Origin: Candidatus Iainarchaeum sp.
GTDB lineage: Archaea; Iainarchaeota; Iainarchaeia; Iainarchaeales; JAAZKV01
NCBI GenBank assembly: GCA_018691995.1
Contig: JABHJM010000026.1
Span: 1-5,201 of the forward strand
Direction: 5' to 3'
Length of the DNA stretch: 5,201 nucleotides
Positions 1 to 4,934 of the stretch are shown piece by piece. Within the stretch, counting starts at the first letter, position 1, and each line of letters begins with the position of its first letter. The position numbers and the translations under genes were made by a program. The notes beneath the pieces are model-generated. The model ran no database searches. It was given only the letters and a program-made list of their open reading frames with translations, and was not told the origin of the DNA.

Positions 1-429
1 ATAAAATTCTCTTATTTGTTCTTCTGCCAAGATTTTTGTTTTTGTATAATAATTAGTTTCTTTTACCAGAGTTTCTTCATTTGCAACTTCACCATTTGCA
101 TCATAAAGACGAACTGTTGAAGAATAATAATAATTTGCACCATTTTTTGAACAAGCTTCTAAAATATTTTTTTGCCCTTTCACATTTACTTTATAAGCAA
201 GATCTTGTTGTTCTTCACAAACTGTTGGTAAAGAGATTCCTGCAAAATCAATACAATCAGAAATCTCATTTTCCACAAAAACTTTTTCCACATCTTCTTT
301 TTTTGTAATATCAATTGCTAATATATTTTCACTAGGGCACATATCCATCCCAATTGCTCGTTCGCCAAAATATTTTAAAACAACATTACCAAGAAAGCCA
401 TTTGCTCCAACGATTAGTATTTTTCCCAT
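1..429 (-). CDS. RmlD-like NAD(P)-dependent sugar reductase/epimerase (SDR family), N-terminal part only
   Basis: The minus strand reads openly from an ATG at 429 to the window edge, giving 143 residues; the C-terminal half lies outside. An extended SDR Rossmann fold is shown by GANGFLG at residues 8-14 (GxxGxxG), an acidic DIT segment near 40-42, the AYKVNV helix region near 78-83, and Tyr128-xxx-Lys132 in YTKTK. The run VCEEQQDLAYKVNV and the helix after the YxxxK motif resemble dTDP-4-dehydrorhamnose reductase (RmlD), whose catalytic Tyr and Lys sit at these same numbers in the Salmonella enzyme as I recall it. However, the RmlD signature STDYVF is replaced by SSTVRL at 103-108, leaving Ser104 where Thr is usual. 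The gene is divergent from rmlB-rmlA, which supports a role in the last step of dTDP-rhamnose synthesis. A UDP-sugar epimerase or other SDR remains possible. The CDS is secure; the specific function is inferred. Confidence 0.85.
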   Translation of the reverse strand, partial: MGKILIVGANGFLGNVVLKYFGERAIGMDMCPSENILAIDITKKEDVEKVFVENEISDCIDFAGISLPTVCEEQQDLAYKVNVKGQKNILEACSKNGANYYYSSTVRLYDANGEVANEETLVKETNYYTKTKILAEEQIREFY

Positions 430-436
430 AACAGAG

Positions 437-443
437 TTACCTC
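437..443 (-). promoter_or_regulatory. Possible ribosome binding site of the RmlD-like gene
   Basis: On the minus strand GAGGTAA lies nine bases (counting from GAGGT) before the ATG at 429. It resembles the GGAGGTGA core, but the spacing is longer than the 4-base spacing (from GGTGA) at other genes here. If transcription starts where the TATA-like box predicts, this site would lie outside the mRNA and the gene would be leaderless. The two readings are alternatives. Confidence 0.3.
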
Positions 444-450
444 TAAAGCA

Positions 451-458
451 CTTATAAA
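451..458 (-). promoter_or_regulatory. TATA-like box for the RmlD-like gene
   Basis: The minus strand reads TTTATAAG here, preceded by an A/G-rich stretch (TAAAAAGA) that could serve as a BRE. The centre is about 26 bases before the ATG at 429, the usual archaeal TATA-to-start distance, so transcription could begin at or next to the start codon. The call is by motif and spacing only. Confidence 0.5.
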
Positions 459-466
459 TCTTTTTA

Positions 467-479
467 GGACAATTGTACC
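467..479. promoter_or_regulatory. Palindromic candidate operator between the divergent promoters
   Basis: ACAATTGT at 469-476 is a perfect 8-base palindrome. It extends to GGACAATTGTACC at 467-479 if one unpaired base is allowed. Its centre (472.5) is almost exactly midway between the two outward-facing TATA-like boxes (midpoint about 473). A regulator bound here could control both transcripts, but an 8-base AT-rich palindrome can also occur by chance. Confidence 0.3.
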
Positions 480-487
480 AAAGCTCC

Positions 488-495
488 TTTATAAA
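488..495 (+). promoter_or_regulatory. TATA-like box for the rmlB-rmlA gene train
   Basis: TTTATAAA matches the archaeal TATA consensus well. A start site about 24-27 bases downstream would fall near 515-518, leaving a short leader of under 20 bases that still includes the ribosome site at 523-529. No convincing bacterial -35/-10 pair with 17-base spacing was found on this strand. Confidence 0.55.
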
Positions 496-522
496 CAAAA
501 AACATTATTTTATTATTAGTTG

Positions 523-529
523 GGAGTGA
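523..529 (+). promoter_or_regulatory. Ribosome binding site of rmlB
   Basis: GGAGTGA ends four bases before the ATG at 534. It is one base short of GGAGGTGA, the complement of the conserved 16S rRNA 3' end, and fixes the start of rmlB. Confidence 0.7.
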
Positions 530-533
530 TAAA

Positions 534-1505
534 ATGAAATTATTAATTACAGGCGGATGTGGATTCATTGGAACAAATTTTATCCTACACATTTTAGCAA
601 AATATAAAGACTATGAAATTATTAATCTTGACAAATTAACTTATGCTGGAAATAAAGAAAATTTAAAATCAGTTGAAAACGATTCAAGGTATACTTTTGT
701 AGAAGGAGATATTTGTGATCGAACACTTGTCGATAGTGTAATGAAAGATGTTGATGCTGTTGTTCATTTTGCTGCTGAAAGTCATGTTGATAGAAGTATT
801 GAAAATTCTAAAGAATTTATTATGACAAATATTGTTGGAACTCACACTTTGCTTGATAGTGCACTTGCAAATGGTAAAAAAAGATTCCACCATATTTCAA
901 CAGATGAAGTATTTGGAGAACTTGGAGCGGAGGGAAAATTTACTGAAAATACTCCCTATGACCCGCGCTCACCTTACTCTGCATCAAAAGCATCATCTGA
1001 CCATCTCGTGCGTGCATACTTTCACACCCATGGCTTGCCAATAACAATTTCAAATTGTTCAAACAATTATGGACCATATCAATTTCCAGAAAAATTAATT
1101 CCTTTATTTATTACAAATTTGATTGAAGGAAAAAAAGTAGGAGTTTATGGAAAAGGAGAAAATATTCGAGATTGGATACATGTAGACGATCATTCAGAAG
1201 GTGTCGATTTAATTTTGCACAACGGAGTGGTTGGAGAAACATATTGTCTTGGAGGAGATGAAGAATTAACAAATATCACTATTACAAAAATGCTTTTAGC
1301 AGAATTTGGAGTTGGAGAAGAAAAAATAGAATATGTTGAAGATAGAAAAGGCCATGATTTTCGATACGCAATTGATTTTTCAAAAATAACAAAAGAACTC
1401 GGGTGGAAACCACAACGAGATTTTGAACAAGGTTTGAAAGAGACCATAAAATGGTACAAAGAAAATGAAAAATGGTGGAAACCATTAAAGGAGGCGAAAA
1501 AATGA
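534..1505 (+). CDS. rmlB: dTDP-glucose 4,6-dehydratase
   Basis: The 323-residue protein is an extended SDR enzyme that converts dTDP-glucose to dTDP-4-keto-6-deoxyglucose with tightly bound NAD, in the cytoplasm. The family signature is complete: GGCGFIG at 7-13 (NAD binding), DKLTYAGN at 33-40, FAAESHVDRS at 79-88, STDEVFGEL at 122-130 with the dehydratase residues Thr123-Asp124-Glu125, Tyr148 and Lys152 in YSASK, NNYGPYQFPEKLIP at 177-190, and a later RDWIHVDDH substrate-binding segment. Length is normal for compact archaeal and Gram-positive forms. The start is chosen by the ribosome site at 523-529. Its TGA overlaps the ATG of rmlA (ATGA), so the two are probably translationally coupled, and its last codons contain the rmlA ribosome site. 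Oddly, codons at 960-1040 are much richer in G+C than the rest of the gene. Confidence 0.97.
   Translation: MKLLITGGCGFIGTNFILHILAKYKDYEIINLDKLTYAGNKENLKSVENDSRYTFVEGDICDRTLVDSVMKDVDAVVHFAAESHVDRSIENSKEFIMTNIVGTHTLLDSALANGKKRFHHISTDEVFGELGAEGKFTENTPYDPRSPYSASKASSDHLVRAYFHTHGLPITISNCSNNYGPYQFPEKLIPLFITNLIEGKKVGVYGKGENIRDWIHVDDHSEGVDLILHNGVVGETYCLGGDEELTNITITKMLLAEFGVGEEKIEYVEDRKGHDFRYAIDFSKITKELGWKPQRDFEQGLKETIKWYKENEKWWKPLKEAKK
1489..1494 (+). promoter_or_regulatory. Ribosome binding site that fixes the rmlA start
   Basis: AGGAGG lies inside the end of rmlB, seven bases before the ATG at 1502. It favours that ATG over the in-frame ATG at 1472, which has no comparable site and would add ten residues before the conserved GVILAGG start. 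Confidence 0.8.
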
Positions 1506-2251
1506 CATTAAAAGGAGTAATATTAGCTGGAGGAACTGGTTCAAGACTACAACCCCTAACAAACGTAACAAACAAACACTTGTTACCAATATACAATAAA
1601 CCAATGATATACTATCCAATCGAAACACTAAAAAGTGCAGGAATAAAAGACATTTTAGTAATCACTGGAAAAGACCATGCTGGAGACGTTTTCAAACTCC
1701 TTGGTTCAGGAAAAGATTTTGGAGTAAATTTTACTTTTAAAGTCCAAGATGAAGCTGGAGGATTACCTCAAGCAATTGGACTTGCTTCTGATTTTGCACA
1801 TGATAGCAAATTTGTTTCAATAAATGGAGATAATATTTTATTTGAAAGCATTAAGACAGCTGCAAATGAATTTGAATCAAGCGAAGATCAATCAAAAGTT
1901 CTTTTATATGAAGGAACAAAAGAAGAAGCAATGAGTGCAGGAGTTGCTGTATTTGATGATGATGGAAAAGTAACAGAGGTAATTGAAAAACCAAAAAATC
2001 CTCCAACAAATCAAATTGTTATTGGAGTATATTTTTACACCCCAGATGTTTTTGAAATAATCAAAGGACTAAAACCTAGTGCTCGTGGAGAACTTGAAAT
2101 TGCTGATATTCACAATCATTATATCAAGCAAGGAAAATTAAGTGCCACAAAACTTACAAAACATTGGCTTGACGCTGGAACAATTGATGAACTTGCAAGT
2201 GTGAATACTTACATACATAAACACTCGACTGAGTTGGATGGAAAAGAATAA
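1502..2251 (+). CDS. rmlA: Glucose-1-phosphate thymidylyltransferase (short form)
   Basis: With the start at 1502 this is a 249-residue nucleotidyltransferase that joins dTTP and glucose-1-phosphate to give dTDP-glucose and pyrophosphate, the first step of the rhamnose pathway. Visible motifs are GGTGSRLQPLT at 10-20 (nucleotide binding), Lys25 in TNKHLLP, VQDEAGGLPQAIGLA at 81-95, NGDN with the metal-binding Asp110, EKPKNP at 162-167, and the second metal Asp224 in HWLDAGT. The usual LGDN is NGDN here, a mild change next to the metal ligand. At 249 residues it lacks the C-terminal extension of the roughly 290-residue enterobacterial RmlA that helps form the allosteric site, so feedback control by dTDP-rhamnose may differ. 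The ATGA overlap with rmlB indicates coupled translation. Thymidylyl rather than uridylyl specificity rests on the sequence pattern and on the neighbouring rmlB. Confidence 0.95.
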   Translation: MTLKGVILAGGTGSRLQPLTNVTNKHLLPIYNKPMIYYPIETLKSAGIKDILVITGKDHAGDVFKLLGSGKDFGVNFTFKVQDEAGGLPQAIGLASDFAHDSKFVSINGDNILFESIKTAANEFESSEDQSKVLLYEGTKEEAMSAGVAVFDDDGKVTEVIEKPKNPPTNQIVIGVYFYTPDVFEIIKGLKPSARGELEIADIHNHYIKQGKLSATKLTKHWLDAGTIDELASVNTYIHKHSTELDGKE

Positions 2252-2281
2252 GTATAACAAAAAAAATACTTTTGTGGTCCT
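2250..2281 (+). promoter_or_regulatory. Junction between rmlA and the methyltransferase: weak hairpin or weak internal promoter
   Basis: AAGTAT (2250-2255) and ATACTT (2266-2271) can pair as a 6-base A/T-rich stem around a 10-base loop, followed by a short T run, so a weak terminator is possible. Alternatively AGTATAAC is TATA-like, centred about 28 bases before the ATG at 2282 with the A-rich GAAAAGAATA ahead of it, which would suit a leaderless transcript. The methyltransferase ATG has no recognisable ribosome site (GTGGTCCT precedes it), which mildly favours the promoter reading. Neither is strong. Confidence 0.25.
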
Positions 2282-2860
2282 ATGAATAGAGTTGAATACA
2301 TTTTAGACAAGCTCAATGGAAATGTTTTAGACATTGGTTGTTATGCATGTACATTACATAAAGTAATTTTGAAAAAACATGGCAGAAACAAAGTATATGG
2401 CTTTGATATTGAACTTGAAAAAGGAGCAAGTAAAAAATATTACAAAATTGGAAGTGCTGAAAAAAAACTTCCTTACAAAGCGAATGAGTTTGATACAATA
2501 ATTGCTGGAGAACTAATTGAACATTTAAAAAAGCCAGAAATTTTTGTTAAAGAATCAAATAGGATCTTGAAAAAAGGAGGAGTGGTTGTTATTACAACTC
2601 CAAACAAAACAAGTTTAATTAATAGAATTTTTCATAATAATGAAACCCCAATTCACTTTTCTCTTTTTACTTGGGATGAATTAAAAAAATTATTTGTTAG
2701 TAATGGTTTTGAAGTTGTTGATTATAGCGCAATGAGTTATGATATTGAAAGTAGTGAAGGAAGTGACAATCCTTGGAGCTTTAAAGTCAGAGGACTAAGT
2801 GATTATTTTTTGCCAAAAAGTCTAAGAGAAGAATTAGTTGTAACTTTTAGGAAGAAGTGA
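2282..2860 (+). CDS. Class I SAM-dependent methyltransferase (Methyltransf_11/UbiG-like)
   Basis: The 192-residue cytoplasmic protein has a small Rossmann-type methyltransferase fold: motif I VLDIGCYACTL at 15-25, acidic end of strand 2 at Asp42 (YGFDIE), FDTIIAGELIEHL at 70-82, LKKGGVVVITTPN at 96-108, then HFSLFTWDELKKLF and NGFEVVDY, typical of the C-terminal part of the family. The SAM loop is unusual: the common GCGxG is GCYAC, with only the first glycine retained. Its place between rmlA and two glycosyltransferases suggests methylation of a sugar, but the substrate cannot be read from the sequence and a methyltransferase-like fold without activity is possible. It begins 30 bases after rmlA with no clear ribosome site and ends six bases before the next gene. 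No in-frame alternative start lies in the short gap. Confidence 0.88.
   Translation: MNRVEYILDKLNGNVLDIGCYACTLHKVILKKHGRNKVYGFDIELEKGASKKYYKIGSAEKKLPYKANEFDTIIAGELIEHLKKPEIFVKESNRILKKGGVVVITTPNKTSLINRIFHNNETPIHFSLFTWDELKKLFVSNGFEVVDYSAMSYDIESSEGSDNPWSFKVRGLSDYFLPKSLREELVVTFRKK
2854..2860 (+). promoter_or_regulatory. Ribosome binding site of the family 2 glycosyltransferase
   Basis: GAAGTGA, overlapping the methyltransferase stop codon, resembles GAGGTGA and ends six bases before the ATG at 2867. The overlap of stop codon and ribosome site suggests coupled translation. Confidence 0.5.
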
Positions 2861-2866
2861 AAATAA

Positions 2867-3829
2867 ATGACTAAATTAAAAGCCTCAGTAGTAATTCCAA
2901 GTTATAATGCAGCCAAACATTTACCAACTCTAATTGAATCATTATCTTCACAAACAATAAAACCCTTTGAAATAATTATTGTTGATGATGGAAGCACCGA
3001 TGATACAGAAAAAATTGTAAAAAAATATAAATTAATAAAATATTTTAAGAAAAAAAATGGTGGACCTGCCAAAGCAAGAAACTTTGGAGCATTAAAATCA
3101 AAAGGAGAGATAATTGTTTTTACAGATAGTGACTGTACTCCGGACAAAAATTGGCTTAGCGAAATGACTAAACCTTTTAGCGATAAAAAAGTTGGCGGAG
3201 TGCAAGGAGCATATAAAACAAAACAAAAAGAACTTGTTGCTAGATTTAGCCAAATTGAAATTGAAGAAAGATATGAGAGAATGAAAGCAGCAAAAGATAT
3301 TGATTGGGTTGGAAGTTATAGTGCAGCTTATCGTGCAGAAGTTTTCAAAAAACTAAAAGGATTTGATGAAAGCTTTCCAATTGCTTCTGGCGAAGATCCT
3401 GAACTAAGTTATCGTGTCGAGAAAGAGGGATGGAAACTTGTTTTTAATTCAAAAGCGATTGTATATCACATTCACCCCCATTCTCTTAGAAAATACTTGA
3501 AAACAAAGTTTTTTCGTGCATACTATAGACCCAAGATGTACGCGGGCCACAAAGAAAAGATGCTCAATGATTCTTACACCCCACAGGCACTTAAATTTCA
3601 GATAATTCTCTTTTATTTAATGATTTTAAGCCTTATTTTGATGATTTTTAATGTTATTTTTGGTTGTTTTTTTGGCTTATTTTTAGCAACACACATTGTT
3701 CTTGGAACAAAATTATTCAATCTAGCCTGGAAAAAAGACAAACTAGTGGCACTTGCAAGCATGCCTTTACTAATACTTAGAAGTGTTGTTTTTGGAACTG
3801 GACTTATCTGGGGAATGGTGAAAAAATGA
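2867..3829 (+). CDS. Membrane-attached family 2 glycosyltransferase
   Basis: The 320-residue protein begins with a GT-A domain: SVVIPSYNAAKHLP at 7-20, VDDGSTDDT at 39-47 (nucleotide-sugar binding), GGPAKARNFGALKSKG at 65-80, the metal-binding DxD motif Asp87-Ser-Asp89 in FTDSDCTPD, and GEDPELSYRV near 175-184 with the probable catalytic acids Glu176-Asp177. A basic linker (about 206-232) leads to hydrophobic stretches near 244-263, 264-283 and 294-317, so the catalytic domain probably sits on the cytoplasmic face of the membrane, acting on a lipid-linked or membrane-associated acceptor. Donor and acceptor are unknown; a rhamnosyl or other sugar transfer for a surface glycan is inferred from rmlA and rmlB. 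Its stop codon overlaps an ATG in the sequence ATGA at 3826-3829. Confidence 0.93.
   Translation: MTKLKASVVIPSYNAAKHLPTLIESLSSQTIKPFEIIIVDDGSTDDTEKIVKKYKLIKYFKKKNGGPAKARNFGALKSKGEIIVFTDSDCTPDKNWLSEMTKPFSDKKVGGVQGAYKTKQKELVARFSQIEIEERYERMKAAKDIDWVGSYSAAYRAEVFKKLKGFDESFPIASGEDPELSYRVEKEGWKLVFNSKAIVYHIHPHSLRKYLKTKFFRAYYRPKMYAGHKEKMLNDSYTPQALKFQIILFYLMILSLILMIFNVIFGCFFGLFLATHIVLGTKLFNLAWKKDKLVALASMPLLILRSVVFGTGLIWGMVKK
3817..3821 (+). promoter_or_regulatory. Ribosome-site-like sequence before the mini-ORF
   Basis: GGTGA ends four bases before the ATG at 3826, exactly the spacing of the GAGGTGA site before the ATG at 3882. It lies inside the last codons of the family 2 glycosyltransferase. Confidence 0.4.
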
Positions 3830-3885
3830 ATTCATTAAAATTTTCAATTTTAAATATTCCTTTTTTCAATGAGGTGAAAAAATGA
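3826..3885 (+). CDS. Possible 19-codon mini-ORF, coupled at both ends
   Basis: ATG at 3826 starts a frame reading MNSLKFSILNIPFFNEVKK before TGA at 3883-3885. It overlaps the upstream gene by ATGA and the downstream gene by ATGA, and has a well-placed GGTGA before it. Ungapped against the first 19 residues of the next protein (MKILHFTNRYWPALGGVED) it shares Met1, Leu4, Phe6, Pro12 and Val17. This suggests a decayed copy of a glycosyltransferase start, or a short translated spacer that carries ribosomes to the next gene. It could equally be an accident of an A/T-rich gap; a working peptide function is not claimed. Confidence 0.3.
   Translation: MNSLKFSILNIPFFNEVKK
3871..3877 (+). promoter_or_regulatory. 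Ribosome binding site of the family 4 glycosyltransferase
   Basis: GAGGTGA, nearly the full complement of the 16S rRNA 3' end, ends four bases before the ATG at 3882 and fixes this start. Confidence 0.8.
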
Positions 3886-4934
3886 AAATATTACATTTTA
3901 CAAACAGATATTGGCCAGCTCTTGGCGGAGTAGAAGATGTTATTGACAATCTTTGTACAGAGTTACAAAAAAAGAAAATTGAAAGTGATGTTCTTACCCT
4001 AAATCGAGCAGATAAAAAGAAATTAAAAAAGTTTGAAACAAAGGGAAAAACAAAAATCTTTAGAATTCCATTTCTTGATTTAAAATATTATAAAGTTTCA
4101 ACTACCCCCTTTTCAATAATAAAAAATTATGATATTATTCACATACATTCAATTGGTTTTTTCTCAGACATGATTTTGTTAACAAAATTTATCCACAAAA
4201 AGAAAATTATTATCTCAACAAATGGCGGAATTTTCCATACACAAAATATTAGTGGAATAAAAAAGCTTTACTTCTACATAATTGAGAGGTTGTTACTAAA
4301 AAATGCTGATAAAATAATTGCAATAAGTAAACAAGATAAAAAAAAGTTTGAACAAATCACAAAAAATGTTATTTTAATCGAACCAGGGTTTAATTCGTCA
4401 GAACCAAAGGGAAAAAAAGAAAAGAATTCATTTCTTCGTGTTGGAAGATTTTCAAAAAACAAAAATGTTGAAAGATTAATTGATGTTTTTAGTGAAATTA
4501 AAACTAATTACAAATTGAGACTTGTTGGAAGAGATTTTGACAATTTACTACCCCAAATCAAACAAAAAATAAAAGAAAAAAATCTTGAAGAAAAAATAGA
4601 AATCTTGACCGATGTTAATGATTCGCGGCTTTCAAAATTATATTCAAAATCAGAATACTTTGTTTCTGCATCAAAATATGAGGGCTTTGGAATTGGAGGA
4701 GTTGAATGCATGCATTACAATTGTAAAGCAATTCTAAATTCAATTCCCACTTACAAAGAATTTGTAAAGAAAGGAAGTGGACAGATTGTTAACTTCGATG
4801 GAAAGGACGCTTCTTTAGAACTTTCAAAAGCAATAAAAGGAAAATATGACCTCGCAAAAGCAAAAAAGTATGCTGATACCTTTTTGTGGAAAGAAAAAAT
4901 TAATGAATTTGTTAAACTTTATAATTCACTTTAA
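3882..4934 (+). CDS. Family 4 (GT-B fold) glycosyltransferase
   Basis: The 350-residue protein has the two-domain GT-B pattern of retaining family 4 enzymes. The N-terminal domain opens with MKILHFTNRYWPALGGVE, whose GG loop (15-16) contacts donor and acceptor, and continues with DIIHIHS at 84-90 and STNGGIFHT at 112-120. The C-terminal domain contains VGRFSKNKN at 187-195 (the family's conserved Arg189 and Lys192 area), LRLVGRD at 212-218, and the E-x7-E nucleotide-sugar motif Glu267 to Glu275 in EGFGIGGVE. No membrane segment is evident; the Lys-rich surface suggests peripheral attachment to the cytoplasmic membrane face, as is usual for the family. It would add a further sugar to the glycan started or extended by the family 2 enzyme. 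Donor and linkage cannot be told. The gene ends tail to tail with the minus-strand gene, overlapping it by nine bases. Confidence 0.93.
   Translation: MKILHFTNRYWPALGGVEDVIDNLCTELQKKKIESDVLTLNRADKKKLKKFETKGKTKIFRIPFLDLKYYKVSTTPFSIIKNYDIIHIHSIGFFSDMILLTKFIHKKKIIISTNGGIFHTQNISGIKKLYFYIIERLLLKNADKIIAISKQDKKKFEQITKNVILIEPGFNSSEPKGKKEKNSFLRVGRFSKNKNVERLIDVFSEIKTNYKLRLVGRDFDNLLPQIKQKIKEKNLEEKIEILTDVNDSRLSKLYSKSEYFVSASKYEGFGIGGVECMHYNCKAILNSIPTYKEFVKKGSGQIVNFDGKDASLELSKAIKGKYDLAKAKKYADTFLWKEKINEFVKLYNSL

Larger units (their letters stand above)
3817..3903 (+). repeat. Imperfect direct repeat of a ribosome site plus start region, 56-base period
   Basis: Copy one is 3817-3847 and copy two 3873-3903. 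The first 14 bases, GGTGAAAAAATGAA, are identical, and by hand alignment 25 of 31 positions match before similarity falls to background. Each copy holds a ribosome site and an ATG; the second is the true start of the family 4 glycosyltransferase. A/T richness inflates the match after the first 14 bases. Confidence 0.55.

Noticed and set aside
81..308. Plus-strand open frame of 75 codons rich in Leu, His and Lys
   Set aside because: It is antisense to the well-supported RmlD-like gene, has a low-complexity product and no ribosome site.
433..444. AGAG-TTAC-CTCT inverted repeat near the RmlD-like start as a regulatory hairpin
   Set aside because: A four-base stem is too short to mean anything without conservation evidence.
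467..495. Bacterial -35/-10 promoters in the divergent region
   Set aside because: TTGTAC and TATAAA on plus are only about 11 bases apart. On minus a TTGGTA-TATAAG pair is about 19 apart and poor. The archaeal-type box and spacing fit better, although a bacterial origin is not excluded.
1472..1501. Upstream ATG at 1472 as the start of rmlA, adding ten residues
   Set aside because: The strong AGGAGG site at 1489-1494 is placed for the ATG at 1502, the family begins close to GVILAGG, and the extra residues overlap the end of rmlB without matching anything.
1282..1596. Minus-strand open frames opposite rmlB and rmlA, 104 codons and shorter
   Set aside because: They run antisense to conserved catalytic regions, show no recognisable motif, and are explained by the low stop frequency opposite the real genes.
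3827..3884. A frameshift joining the family 2 and family 4 glycosyltransferases into one protein
   Set aside because: Both proteins are complete, with normal starts, stops and family lengths, and the linking frame ends in its own stop codon.
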